64,000 bases of DNA from JAKAWQ01 sp035509315. GTDB lineage: Bacteria; Pseudomonadota; Alphaproteobacteria; Acetobacterales; Acetobacteraceae. Where the stretch lies: contig DATJLS010000033.1 in assembly GCA_035509315.1 (NCBI GenBank), positions 124,001-188,000 of the forward strand, given 5' to 3'. Of the stretch, positions 18,669 to 25,596 are shown one piece after another. The position numbers and the translations under genes were made by a program. The notes below the pieces were generated by a model. It was given only the letters and a program-made list of their open reading frames with translations. It was not told where the DNA came from and did not search any database. Numbering within the stretch: the first letter of the stretch is position 1; each line of letters begins with the position of its first letter.

Positions 18669-19523
18669 TTGGCTTTGGCTCGAGATACCGCTCCGATCAG
18701 ACGGGTTTTGCTCACGGCCGACGATTTTGGGCTGTCCGAGGGGGTGAACGAAGCGGTCGAGCGCGCCTATCGGGAAGGGGTGCTGGGGGCCGCAAGTTTG
18801 ATGGTGGCCGGGCCGGCGGCGGCGGACGCTGTACACCGGGCGCGGGCTTTGCCCGGGTTGCGGGTAGGATTGCATCTGGTGGTGATCGAGGGGCCGGCGG
18901 TTTTGCCGCGGGAGCGGATTCGTGATCTCGTCGATGCGCGCGGATGGTTTCCGTCAGATCAGGCGGGCCTGGGGGTCAGGTATTTCGCGCGACCCGGGGT
19001 GCGCAGGCAGCTCGCGGCGGAGATTCAGGCGCAGTTCGCTGCGTATGCGGAGACGGGGCTTCGCCTCGACCATGCGGACGCGCACAAGCACATGCATCTG
19101 CACCCGACCGTCGGGCGGCTGATGATCGGCATCGGCCGGGCCTTCGGGCTGACTTCGGTGCGGGTGCCGTGGGAGCCGCCGACGGTGATGGGGGCGTGCG
19201 GCGAACGGGTAGGGCTCGGCGATCGGACGCTCGCGTGGTGGAGCGGCATCCTGCGCCGGCAGGTTCAGCGGGCCGGGCTCAACGCCCCGGACGCGGTGTT
19301 CGGACTGCGTTGGACCGGGCAGATGACGGCAGCGCGGATCAAGGCCTTGGCGCCCCATCTGCCGGCCGGGCTTTCCGAGATCTACTGCCACCCGGCTCTT
19401 GGCCGAGAGGCCCTTCTCAAGACGCTGATGCCGTCCTACGCGCAGGAGGCTGAGTTCGCCGCGCTGGTCGATCCGGGTGTGCGGCGGGCACTCGAAGCCG
19501 TGGCCGAAATCGTCAGAACCTAG
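18669..19523 (+). CDS. hpnK: Hopanoid deacetylase HpnK (YdjC/ChbG family)
   Basis: Thought to remove the N-acetyl group from acetylglucosaminyl bacteriohopanetetrol between the HpnI and HpnJ steps. The 284-residue protein has the YdjC-type metal site: LLTADDFGLSEGVNEAV (catalytic Asp pair), GLHLVVIEGP and HADAHKHMHLHPTV. The start is uncertain: TTG 18669 or TTG 18675, with the conserved domain beginning at RRVLLTADD. Codons end in T and G more often (TTG, GGG, GTT) than in hpnI/hpnJ. Its TAG stop is the first triplet of the repeat at 19521. Confidence 0.92.
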   Translation: MALARDTAPIRRVLLTADDFGLSEGVNEAVERAYREGVLGAASLMVAGPAAADAVHRARALPGLRVGLHLVVIEGPAVLPRERIRDLVDARGWFPSDQAGLGVRYFARPGVRRQLAAEIQAQFAAYAETGLRLDHADAHKHMHLHPTVGRLMIGIGRAFGLTSVRVPWEPPTVMGACGERVGLGDRTLAWWSGILRRQVQRAGLNAPDAVFGLRWTGQMTAARIKALAPHLPAGLSEIYCHPALGREALLKTLMPSYAQEAEFAALVDPGVRRALEAVAEIVRT

Positions 19524-19623
19524 AGGGGATGAGACCGCTTGCGCTTACCCATCCCGCTTCCGGTCTTTCTTTCCCGGCATGATTCGGACCTGCGGTGATC
19601 CCACCTTCGGTCATCACGCTCTA
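19521..19623. repeat. Interspersed palindromic element, copy A (103 bp)
   Basis: Fills the space between the convergent hpnK and rfbA genes exactly: it begins with TAG (hpnK stop) and ends with CTA (rfbA stop on the other strand). It has TAGAG/CTCTA ends, a first stem with GGGATG/CATCCC, and a second half matching copies B and C (GATTCGGACCTGCGGTGAT, then CCACCTTCGGTCATCACGCT). It can fold as hairpins on either strand, so it may act as a two-way terminator or 3' mRNA end. Confidence 0.8.
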
Positions 19624-20562
19624 AACCGGCTCGACACCGAGGCGCTGACTTTCCGGCATGCTTGCATGTGAGAGACTGTGGAGAGGGGGGCTCTCCGCGA
19701 GTTCCGTGAGCACATGGCCGAGCTCGGTCTTGCCGAGGCGCCGCGCCTCGGCGCGAAGCTGGTCGGCATCGATGAAGCCCATGCGGAACGCGACTTCCTC
19801 AGGGCAGCCGACGAGCATCCCCTGGCGCGCCTGGATGGTTTGCACAAAGGTGGCGGCCTGAAGGAGGGAATCCGGGGTGCCGGCGTCGAGCCAGGCGCAG
19901 CCGCGCGACAGACGCTCGACATGCAGGGTACCCGCCTCGAGATAGAGGCGGTTGAGATCGGTAATCTCGAGCTCCCCGCGGTCGGACGGTCTCAGGCTGC
20001 GGGCATAATCGCAGACATTGCTGTCATAGAAGTAAAGGCCGGTGACCGCCCAGTTCGAGGCCGGAGCAAGAGGCTTCTCGACGATTTCGAGCGCCTGCCC
20101 GCTCTCCGCGAACGAGACGACGCCATAACGCTCAGGGTCCCGCACCTGATAGGCGAAGACGGTCGCGCCCGCCTCGCGCCCGGCGGCGCGGCGCAGAAGC
20201 TCGGAGAGATGATCGGCGTGGATCAGGTTATCGCCGAGGGCGAGGGCGGCGGGCTCGCCTTTCAGCCATTCGGCACCGATCCGGAAAGCCTGGGCGATGC
20301 CGTCGGGGCGTGGCTGCTCGGCATAGGTGAACCGGATCCCGAAACGCTCGCCCGAGCCGAGCAGGCGGCGGAACTGCGGCAGGTCCTGCGGGGTCGAGAT
20401 CACCAAGATCTCGCGGATGCCGGCAAGCATCAGGGTCGAGAGCGGATAATAGACCATCGGCTTGTCATAGACGGGCAGAAGCTGCTTCGAGGCCGCGAGG
20501 GTCATCGGATGCAGCCGCGTTCCCGATCCGCCGGCGAGCAGGATCCCTTTCATGGTGCTCAT
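19621..20562 (-). CDS. rfbA: Glucose-1-phosphate thymidylyltransferase
   Basis: Makes dTDP-glucose from glucose 1-phosphate and dTTP, the first step to dTDP-deoxysugars such as dTDP-L-rhamnose. The 313-residue protein has GILLAGGSGTRLHPMT, SKQLLPVYDKPMVYYPLSTL and the metal Asp in LALGDNLIH. It ends with the TAG supplied by repeat copy A. rfbB lies 26 bp upstream on the same strand. rfbC and rfbD are not in this window, so the final sugar cannot be fixed from here. Confidence 0.95.
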   Translation of the reverse strand: MSTMKGILLAGGSGTRLHPMTLAASKQLLPVYDKPMVYYPLSTLMLAGIREILVISTPQDLPQFRRLLGSGERFGIRFTYAEQPRPDGIAQAFRIGAEWLKGEPAALALGDNLIHADHLSELLRRAAGREAGATVFAYQVRDPERYGVVSFAESGQALEIVEKPLAPASNWAVTGLYFYDSNVCDYARSLRPSDRGELEITDLNRLYLEAGTLHVERLSRGCAWLDAGTPDSLLQAATFVQTIQARQGMLVGCPEEVAFRMGFIDADQLRAEARRLGKTELGHVLTELAESPPLHSLSHASMPESQRLGVEPV

Positions 20563-20588
20563 CCTTCTCTATCTCGTGCCGCCTCTTC

Positions 20589-21644
20589 TCACGCCGCGGT
20601 GCCAAGCCGGTCGCCGGCGTAGCGCCCGGCGCGGATGGCCTCCCACCAGCCGCGATGGGCAAGGTACCAGGAGAGCGTGCGCCGGAGGCCGAGAGCAAGA
20701 TCGTGGCGAGGCTGCCAGGCCAGCGCGGCCTCGGCGGCCGTGGGGTCGATCTCGTAACGGAAATCATGGCCGGGCCGGTCCGCAACGAAGCGGATCAGCC
20801 GCGCGCGCGGTCCGGCGGGGTCGGGAACCTGCTCATCGAGCAGGGAGCAGATCATCTGCACGATCTCGAGGTTGCTGCGCCCCGCGCGCCCGCCGATGCA
20901 ATAGGTCCCTCCCGGCTCGCCCCGCTCGAGCACCCGCACCAGGGCCTCGGCATGATCCTCGACATAGAGCCAGTCGCGCCGGTTCTCGCCCCGTCCGTAC
21001 ACCGGCAACGGCTTGCCTTCGAGCGCGTTGATCGCGACCAGGGGGATCAACTTCTCAGGGAATTGCCAGGGGCCGTAATTGTTCGTGGTGTTGGAGACGA
21101 AGGCCGGCAGCCCGTAAGTATGGAACCAGGCCCGCACGAGATGATCGGCGGCGGCCTTGGAAGCGGAATAGGGGCTGCGCGGGGAATAGGGCGTGGTCTC
21201 GGTGAAAGGCGGATCCTCGGGTTCGAGCGCGCCGAACACCTCGTCCGTCGAGATATGATGGAAACGGAAGCGGGACCTCGCCTCCATGTCGAGGCCCGAC
21301 CAGTAGGCGCGGGCCGCTTCGAGCAGGACGTAGGTGCCGACGACGTTGGTCTGAACGAAGGTGCCAGGCCCGTCGATCGAGCGATCGACATGGCTTTCGG
21401 CGGCGAGATGCATCACGGCATCCGGCCGATATGTGGCGAAGGCCGCCCGCATGGCTTCGCCATCGGCGATGTCGGCGCGGATCAGGACGTGCCGCGGGCT
21501 TTCCCGCGCCTCCTCCAGAGCTTCCTCCGAGGCGGCATAGGTCATTTTGTCGATGTTGATGACGTTGTGCCCGGTCGCCCGGACGAGGTGCCGCACGACA
21601 GCCGAACCGATGAAGCCGCATCCGCCGGTGAGTAAGATCCGCAT
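20589..21644 (-). CDS. rfbB: dTDP-glucose 4,6-dehydratase
   Basis: Converts dTDP-glucose to dTDP-4-keto-6-deoxyglucose. The 351-residue short-chain dehydrogenase has the NAD fold GGCGFIGSAVVRHL, AAESHVDRSIDGP, the STDEVFG segment, catalytic Tyr and Lys in YSASKAAADHLV, and NNYGPWQFPEKLIP. It is the upstream gene of a two-gene unit with rfbA. Confidence 0.95.
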   Translation of the reverse strand: MRILLTGGCGFIGSAVVRHLVRATGHNVINIDKMTYAASEEALEEARESPRHVLIRADIADGEAMRAAFATYRPDAVMHLAAESHVDRSIDGPGTFVQTNVVGTYVLLEAARAYWSGLDMEARSRFRFHHISTDEVFGALEPEDPPFTETTPYSPRSPYSASKAAADHLVRAWFHTYGLPAFVSNTTNNYGPWQFPEKLIPLVAINALEGKPLPVYGRGENRRDWLYVEDHAEALVRVLERGEPGGTYCIGGRAGRSNLEIVQMICSLLDEQVPDPAGPRARLIRFVADRPGHDFRYEIDPTAAEAALAWQPRHDLALGLRRTLSWYLAHRGWWEAIRAGRYAGDRLGTAA

Positions 21645-21729
21645 CGCTTCCTGCGCCGTTGGTCAGACAAAAGGCCAAGCGCCGCGGCAAGGGGCCGCAG
21701 GCTCAGGCTGGGCCGGCCCGGCCGGCTGA

Positions 21730-22932
21730 TCAAGTCTGGATATTGAGCAGGCTCCCATGGGCGACCCCGACAAAGGTGATCCTCGTCCCGTCCGAGAGGC
21801 TGAGCACCGTGTTCCCGCCGGCCGACGTCTCCGTGGGCGCGCCGCTGTAGCCGCTCAAGGTCACGACATCGCCGGCATGGTCGTTGAAGACGTCGTAGGT
21901 GCTCCCTGCGCTGGTCAAGCCCTTGATGAATTCGAAATTCGCGGTGCCCGAGCCCCCCAGCATGATGTCGCCACCGAGGCCGGCAATCATCACATCCTGC
22001 CCGCTGCCGCCATACATCGAATCGAGGCCATGGGAGCCGGCGCTGGTCAGGGTCTCGTTGCCCGAGGCGGCGACCAGCGCATTCCCGAGGCTGCCTCCGG
22101 CCGCGAGGGTGTCGCCGGACCCGCCGCCGAAGATGGTGACCCTTCCGCTGCCGCCTGAGATCGAATTCTCGCCCCCCGAGCCACCCTGATAGAGCCCGCC
22201 ACCGGCGCCGCCCGTGATCGTCTCGCTGCCCGAGCCGCCAACCACCGTCGAGGGGGCAGAGCCGTTGATGAAGGTGAGCCGCCCGGTGCCGCCGAAGATC
22301 AGCGCGGCATCCTCGCCGGTCACCGAGACCGTGTCGTCTCCGGTGGCCGCGACGACCGTGTCGGCGGTGCCTGAGAGGGAAACGGTATCGCTTCCGTTCT
22401 CGAGCCCGACCAGGTTCGCTCCCCCGCCGGGGCTGATCACGTTGTCGCCCGTGAAGGAAGTGACCGTTTCGTTGCCGGTGCCACCGACGATGAGCTGGTT
22501 GCCGCCCCCTGCCGTGGGCGTGCCGATGAGGTTGCTGCCCTGCCCGGCGACGACGGTGCCCGAACCCCCGCCGGTGTTGAAGGCGACGCCGGTTGCGGAG
22601 GAGATGAGGACACGCTGGTCCTCGCCGCCATTGCCCTGGACGCTGGCAAAGCCGTCGGAAGTGTCGATGACGGTGAAGCTGAAGTCCGCGGGAACGGCCA
22701 GCGGCGCGGTGAACGGGGCCTGGGTTTCGACAATCGCCAGCACGCCGACATTGCCGCCGGGAACGGGAGCAATCGGGATATCGTTCGCACTGACAAGCTG
22801 AAATGTCTCCGTCCCGTTTTGGGAGGGAGCGAGAAGCGTATCCGCCAGCTGCTGGGCGAGCGCGGCATCCGAGCCGGAAGGGAACGCGATCTGAAGAAAG
22901 CTGCTGCCGGAGGATACCGAAACAGACGGCAT
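21730..22932 (-). CDS. Large glycine-rich RTX-like beta-roll protein, probably secreted
   Basis: 400 residues with no N-terminal signal peptide. From about residue 120 it is built of glycine/asparagine/aspartate-rich repeats of the type GGSGxxTxxGG and GNETxT (for example VVGGSGSETITGGAGG, LYQGGSGGENSISGG, MYGGSGQDVMIAGLGG), which resemble degenerate RTX calcium-binding nonapeptides. The C-terminus (DVVTLSGYSG, then TRITFVGV) resembles the end domain of secreted beta-roll proteins. Type I secretion is likely but no transporter genes are nearby. Role unknown; a surface or matrix protein is possible given the adjacent dTDP-sugar genes. Confidence 0.7.
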   Translation of the reverse strand: MPSVSVSSGSSFLQIAFPSGSDAALAQQLADTLLAPSQNGTETFQLVSANDIPIAPVPGGNVGVLAIVETQAPFTAPLAVPADFSFTVIDTSDGFASVQGNGGEDQRVLISSATGVAFNTGGGSGTVVAGQGSNLIGTPTAGGGNQLIVGGTGNETVTSFTGDNVISPGGGANLVGLENGSDTVSLSGTADTVVAATGDDTVSVTGEDAALIFGGTGRLTFINGSAPSTVVGGSGSETITGGAGGGLYQGGSGGENSISGGSGRVTIFGGGSGDTLAAGGSLGNALVAASGNETLTSAGSHGLDSMYGGSGQDVMIAGLGGDIMLGGSGTANFEFIKGLTSAGSTYDVFNDHAGDVVTLSGYSGAPTETSAGGNTVLSLSDGTRITFVGVAHGSLLNIQT

Positions 22933-23264
22933 GACAACCTCCGCGGCGCCAGGTCATTGAAGAAGGCCAGGCAAAACGTTTCGAAACGAAACGTATATTG
23001 AATACACTATTGGAGATATTTGTTAATCTGCTCGTATAGATTGTCCATGACGAGCGCAAGTGTTAATTTACATTTACAGAGCCCTTCAATCTCCTTCGCG
23101 TATCGATCGCGCGAGATGTCCACGAAATTGTCACATCTATTCCTTTGTGTGGCTTCATCGGCGCCACGGCCTCGCCTATGTCTGGAACAACATCCATGGC
23201 GAACAAATCGCCTGGACCGCGACCCAGGCGCCTTTAGGCAGCAAATTGAGAAGGATTGCTCGGA
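22933..23264. other. 332-bp AT-richer intergenic region
   Basis: Lies between the divergent RTX-like gene and the lipoprotein gene. It is clearly less GC-rich than the rest, especially 22970-23080, and contains the palindrome at 22976 and probable promoters for both genes. Short open frames occur here, but none shows coding character. Confidence 0.6.
22976..22994. promoter_or_regulatory. Perfect palindrome, candidate operator
   Basis: ACGTTTCG-AAA-CGAAACGT, an 8-bp perfect inverted repeat with a 3-bp centre, 44 bp upstream of the RTX-like gene start and inside an AT-rich stretch. It looks like a dimeric regulator site or part of the promoter. The regulator is not known. Confidence 0.5.
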
Positions 23265-23480
23265 ATGACCCGCAAGCTCTTCGTTCCACTGCTGTTGGCG
23301 AGCCTGGCTTTGGGGCTCGCCGGTTGCGGCTATAGCCCGGGGACACGTGCCCTTACGGGCGGGGCGCTTGGCGCCGGTGCCGGTGCCGGCATCGCCGCTG
23401 TCACGGGCGGCAAGCCCGCGACCGGCGCGCTGATCGGCGGCGGCGTTGGGGCGGTCGGCGGCGCTCTCACCGCGCCCTAG
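23265..23480 (+). CDS. Small glycine-zipper lipoprotein
   Basis: 71 residues. It has a lipoprotein signal peptide, with the lipobox LAGC about 19 residues in, so it should be anchored in the outer or inner membrane. The mature part is glycine-rich with a repeated GGALGAGAGAGIAAVTGG / GALIGGGVGAVGGAL zipper of the YMGG/OsmB type. I chose ATG 23265 (MTRKLFVPLLL) rather than the earlier in-frame TTG. Such proteins are often stress-linked, but this one's role is not known. Confidence 0.75.
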   Translation: MTRKLFVPLLLASLALGLAGCGYSPGTRALTGGALGAGAGAGIAAVTGGKPATGALIGGGVGAVGGALTAP

Positions 23481-23547
23481 ATCAATACGGTTTCTGGCGA
23501 AGAAGCAAATCGCCAAAGCCTTGAAATTGGTCGAGAAAACGGACCCA

Positions 23548-23576
23548 GAGCGTGATGATTTGAAATCATCACGCTC
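23548..23576. repeat. Perfect 29-bp palindrome sharing the core of the interspersed element
   Basis: GAGCGTGATGATTT-G-AAATCATCACGCTC has 14-bp arms with no mismatch, between the ends of the lipoprotein gene (+) and the lacI-family gene (-). The AGCGTGATGA/TCATCACGCT core is the same as the right end of repeat copies A and C. It probably acts as a two-way terminator and belongs to the same sequence family. Confidence 0.75.
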
Positions 23577-23652
23577 GGATGGCCCGCTTCGGGTTCAGGG
23601 TCCGACGCGGGCCTGAATCCCGCCTCTCGCGCAGGGGAGAATTTCCCTGTGT

Positions 23653-24708
23653 TCAGGCCGGGGGTGCGGTCGAGGCGCGTGCCGCGATGCTGATGCGCAC
23701 CTCGGTCGCATGGGGCGGGGTTTCTCCGGCCACCCTTTTCAGGATGTATTCCGCGGCCAGCCGTCCGATCTCCGTTGTCGGAATGCGCACGGAGGAAAGC
23801 CCGAGCTGGCCGGAAAGCTCGAGATCGTCAAAACCGATGATCGAGAGCTCAGGTCCCACCGCGATGCCGCTCTCCCTTGCTTCGAACAGCACGCCCTGGC
23901 CCAGAATGTCATTGCCGCAGACGATCGCGCTTGGCCGCTCGACATTCGGGTCAGACCCGACCATCAGCGCTCGGAACCCGCGCCGCCCGCCCTCGATCGT
24001 GTAAGGCTCCTCGACGATCGGCGTTCGCCATCCGGGCGCACCCTTCGCCTCCAGCGTCTCCCGGAAGCCGGCGATCCGGCCGGCCGCGCGGTCATTGTCC
24101 TGCGCGATGCCCGCCACCATCCCGATCCGGCGATGGCCGAGGTCGAGCAGGTGCCGCACGGCGAGCGCGGCCGCCGCGCGATTGTCGAATCCGACCGAGG
24201 GATAGGGATCATCCGGGTCGAACACGCCCTGATTGACGAACGGCACGCGGCTCTGTTCCAGCGCCGCATAGACCTCGGGAAGATGGGCCGTCCCCGTGGT
24301 GATCATCCCGTCCACGCCGCGGGCGACGAAAGCCTCGATGAGGTGAAGCTCACGCTTCAGGTCATGCCCGCTGGCCCCCACCAGCAAGGTGAAGCCATCC
24401 TCCTCGAGGCGGGCCTGAGCCGCTTCGAGGAGGCCCGCGAAGACATCGTTCCTGAGCGTGGGCACGATCGTCGCGACCGTCCAGGAACGCTGGGCGGCAA
24501 GCATGCGCGCGGCGAGGTTCGGGCGGTATTGCAGCGCCTCCACCGCCGCGCCGATGCGCGCACGCAGCTCGGCGCTGACCGTCGCCGGCTTGTTGAGCGC
24601 GCGCGAGACGGTGGCCGTCGAGACCTCGGCCAGACGCGCGACATCGGCAAGCAAGCTCTTGCCACCCCGCCTGCGCCTCCGCGCCCTGGCCAACCCCTGT
24701 TCCGCCAC
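23653..24708 (-). CDS. LacI-family transcriptional regulator
   Basis: 351-residue regulator with an N-terminal helix-turn-helix (LLADVARLAEVSTATVSRALNK, about residues 19-40) and a periplasmic-binding-protein-like sugar domain ending SIIGFDDLELSGQLGLSSVRIP. LacI proteins usually bind a sugar or sugar acid. The gene lies downstream of the IlvD/Edd dehydratase group on the same strand, so that group is its likely target. The start is GTG 24708. A palindrome stands 24 bp upstream (24732). Confidence 0.9.
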   Translation of the reverse strand: MAEQGLARARRRRRGGKSLLADVARLAEVSTATVSRALNKPATVSAELRARIGAAVEALQYRPNLAARMLAAQRSWTVATIVPTLRNDVFAGLLEAAQARLEEDGFTLLVGASGHDLKRELHLIEAFVARGVDGMITTGTAHLPEVYAALEQSRVPFVNQGVFDPDDPYPSVGFDNRAAAALAVRHLLDLGHRRIGMVAGIAQDNDRAAGRIAGFRETLEAKGAPGWRTPIVEEPYTIEGGRRGFRALMVGSDPNVERPSAIVCGNDILGQGVLFEARESGIAVGPELSIIGFDDLELSGQLGLSSVRIPTTEIGRLAAEYILKRVAGETPPHATEVRISIAARASTAPPA

Positions 24709-24731
24709 GTCCCGCCGTGCCCCCCGTCGTG

Positions 24732-24747
24732 TTGTAATGGCTTACAA
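24732..24747. promoter_or_regulatory. Candidate LacI-type operator
   Basis: TTGTAA-TGGC-TTACAA, a perfect 6-bp inverted repeat 24 bp before the lacI-family start. Its position suggests autoregulation, although the centre is not the usual CG of many LacI sites. No second copy was found upstream of the dehydratase or HIBCH genes. Confidence 0.5.
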
Positions 24748-24842
24748 GGCGGCGCGGCGGCGCGCAATCGATGATCTGCTCTCGTGTCCCGATTCCGAAG
24801 CACGTCGCCTTGGAATGGGGACGGAATCTGGGCACTCGTTCT

Positions 24843-24870
24843 TTATTTTCAGTGGCTTATTTTCAATGGC
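24843..24870. repeat. 14-bp tandem repeat
   Basis: TTATTTTCAGTGGC (24843-24856) followed by TTATTTTCAATGGC (24857-24870), one mismatch. It lies between the SIMPL gene end and the lacI-family start, probably in the lacI promoter region. Confidence 0.7.
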
Positions 24871-24923
24871 TGGCTTATCCTCTCCGTTCGTCGCGAAAGG
24901 CGACGAACTTCGAGGCCAGGACA

Positions 24924-25595
24924 TTAGGGCGCAGCCTCCAGAGTGACATCGGCCTCGACCGTGGCGGTGACCATGGTCTCGGCCGGCACCGCATTCGGGG
25001 CCGAGACACGCCCGGCCATCAGCGCCATCGGCTGGATGGGCAGGGGTGGCACCCGGGGTGTGAGCCAGACTTCGCGGAAGCCGGTGAAATGCAGGCCGAG
25101 CACCTTCGCCGCCGCCTCGGCCCGGCCCTTGAGCATCGCCAGCGCGATCGCCTGGGCCCGGTCACTCGCTGCTTTCAGGGTCTCGTCCGCGAGCCGCCAG
25201 CCGAGCGACGTCACTGCGAGGCCCTGGGCCTGGAGCTGGCCGATCAGGGAGAGCAGAGCGGGGCCATCACGGGCGCTGAGCACGAGCGATTGCTGCGCGC
25301 GCCATTCGGGATGCGGGTCGGTCACGTACCAGACGGAATAGGTTCCGGTGGAGGTGGTGACAGCGGAGACGGCGCGCGTGGTGGCCAGCCCCTTGCCGAT
25401 CATGGCGTTGACCGCATTCTGAGCCGCTGCCGGCCCGTGGGCACCGGCTTCCGCCGCCAGCTCCGCGTCGAGCTCGTCCGGCATCGCCTTCACGCTGGCC
25501 GTGGCGGAGACATGAAGGATGGTGGTGGCCGCCCCTGCCGGCCCGGCCATGGCAAACAGGGCACCGGCAAGGAGGGCTGGGACGAAGAACCGCAT
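24924..25595 (-). CDS. SIMPL (DUF541) domain periplasmic protein
   Basis: 223 residues with a signal peptide (RFFVPALLAGALFAMAGPAGA, residues 2-22), so it is exported. The mature protein has the SIMPL pattern ILHVSATASVKAMPDELDAELAAE, STGTYSVWY and a C-terminal ATVEADVTLEAAP strand. Family members form oligomeric periplasmic or outer-membrane proteins of unclear role. Start ATG 25595 is 1 bp after the dehydratase stop, so the two are co-translated. This pairing with a sugar-acid dehydratase is unexpected. Confidence 0.85.
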   Translation of the reverse strand: MRFFVPALLAGALFAMAGPAGAATTILHVSATASVKAMPDELDAELAAEAGAHGPAAAQNAVNAMIGKGLATTRAVSAVTTSTGTYSVWYVTDPHPEWRAQQSLVLSARDGPALLSLIGQLQAQGLAVTSLGWRLADETLKAASDRAQAIALAMLKGRAEAAAKVLGLHFTGFREVWLTPRVPPLPIQPMALMAGRVSAPNAVPAETMVTATVEADVTLEAAP

Positions 25596-25596
25596 C

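Noticed and set aside
23060..23335. 91-codon frame ahead of the lipoprotein gene
   Set aside because: It crosses the lipoprotein start in another frame and has no recognisable family; AT-rich promoter DNA explains it.
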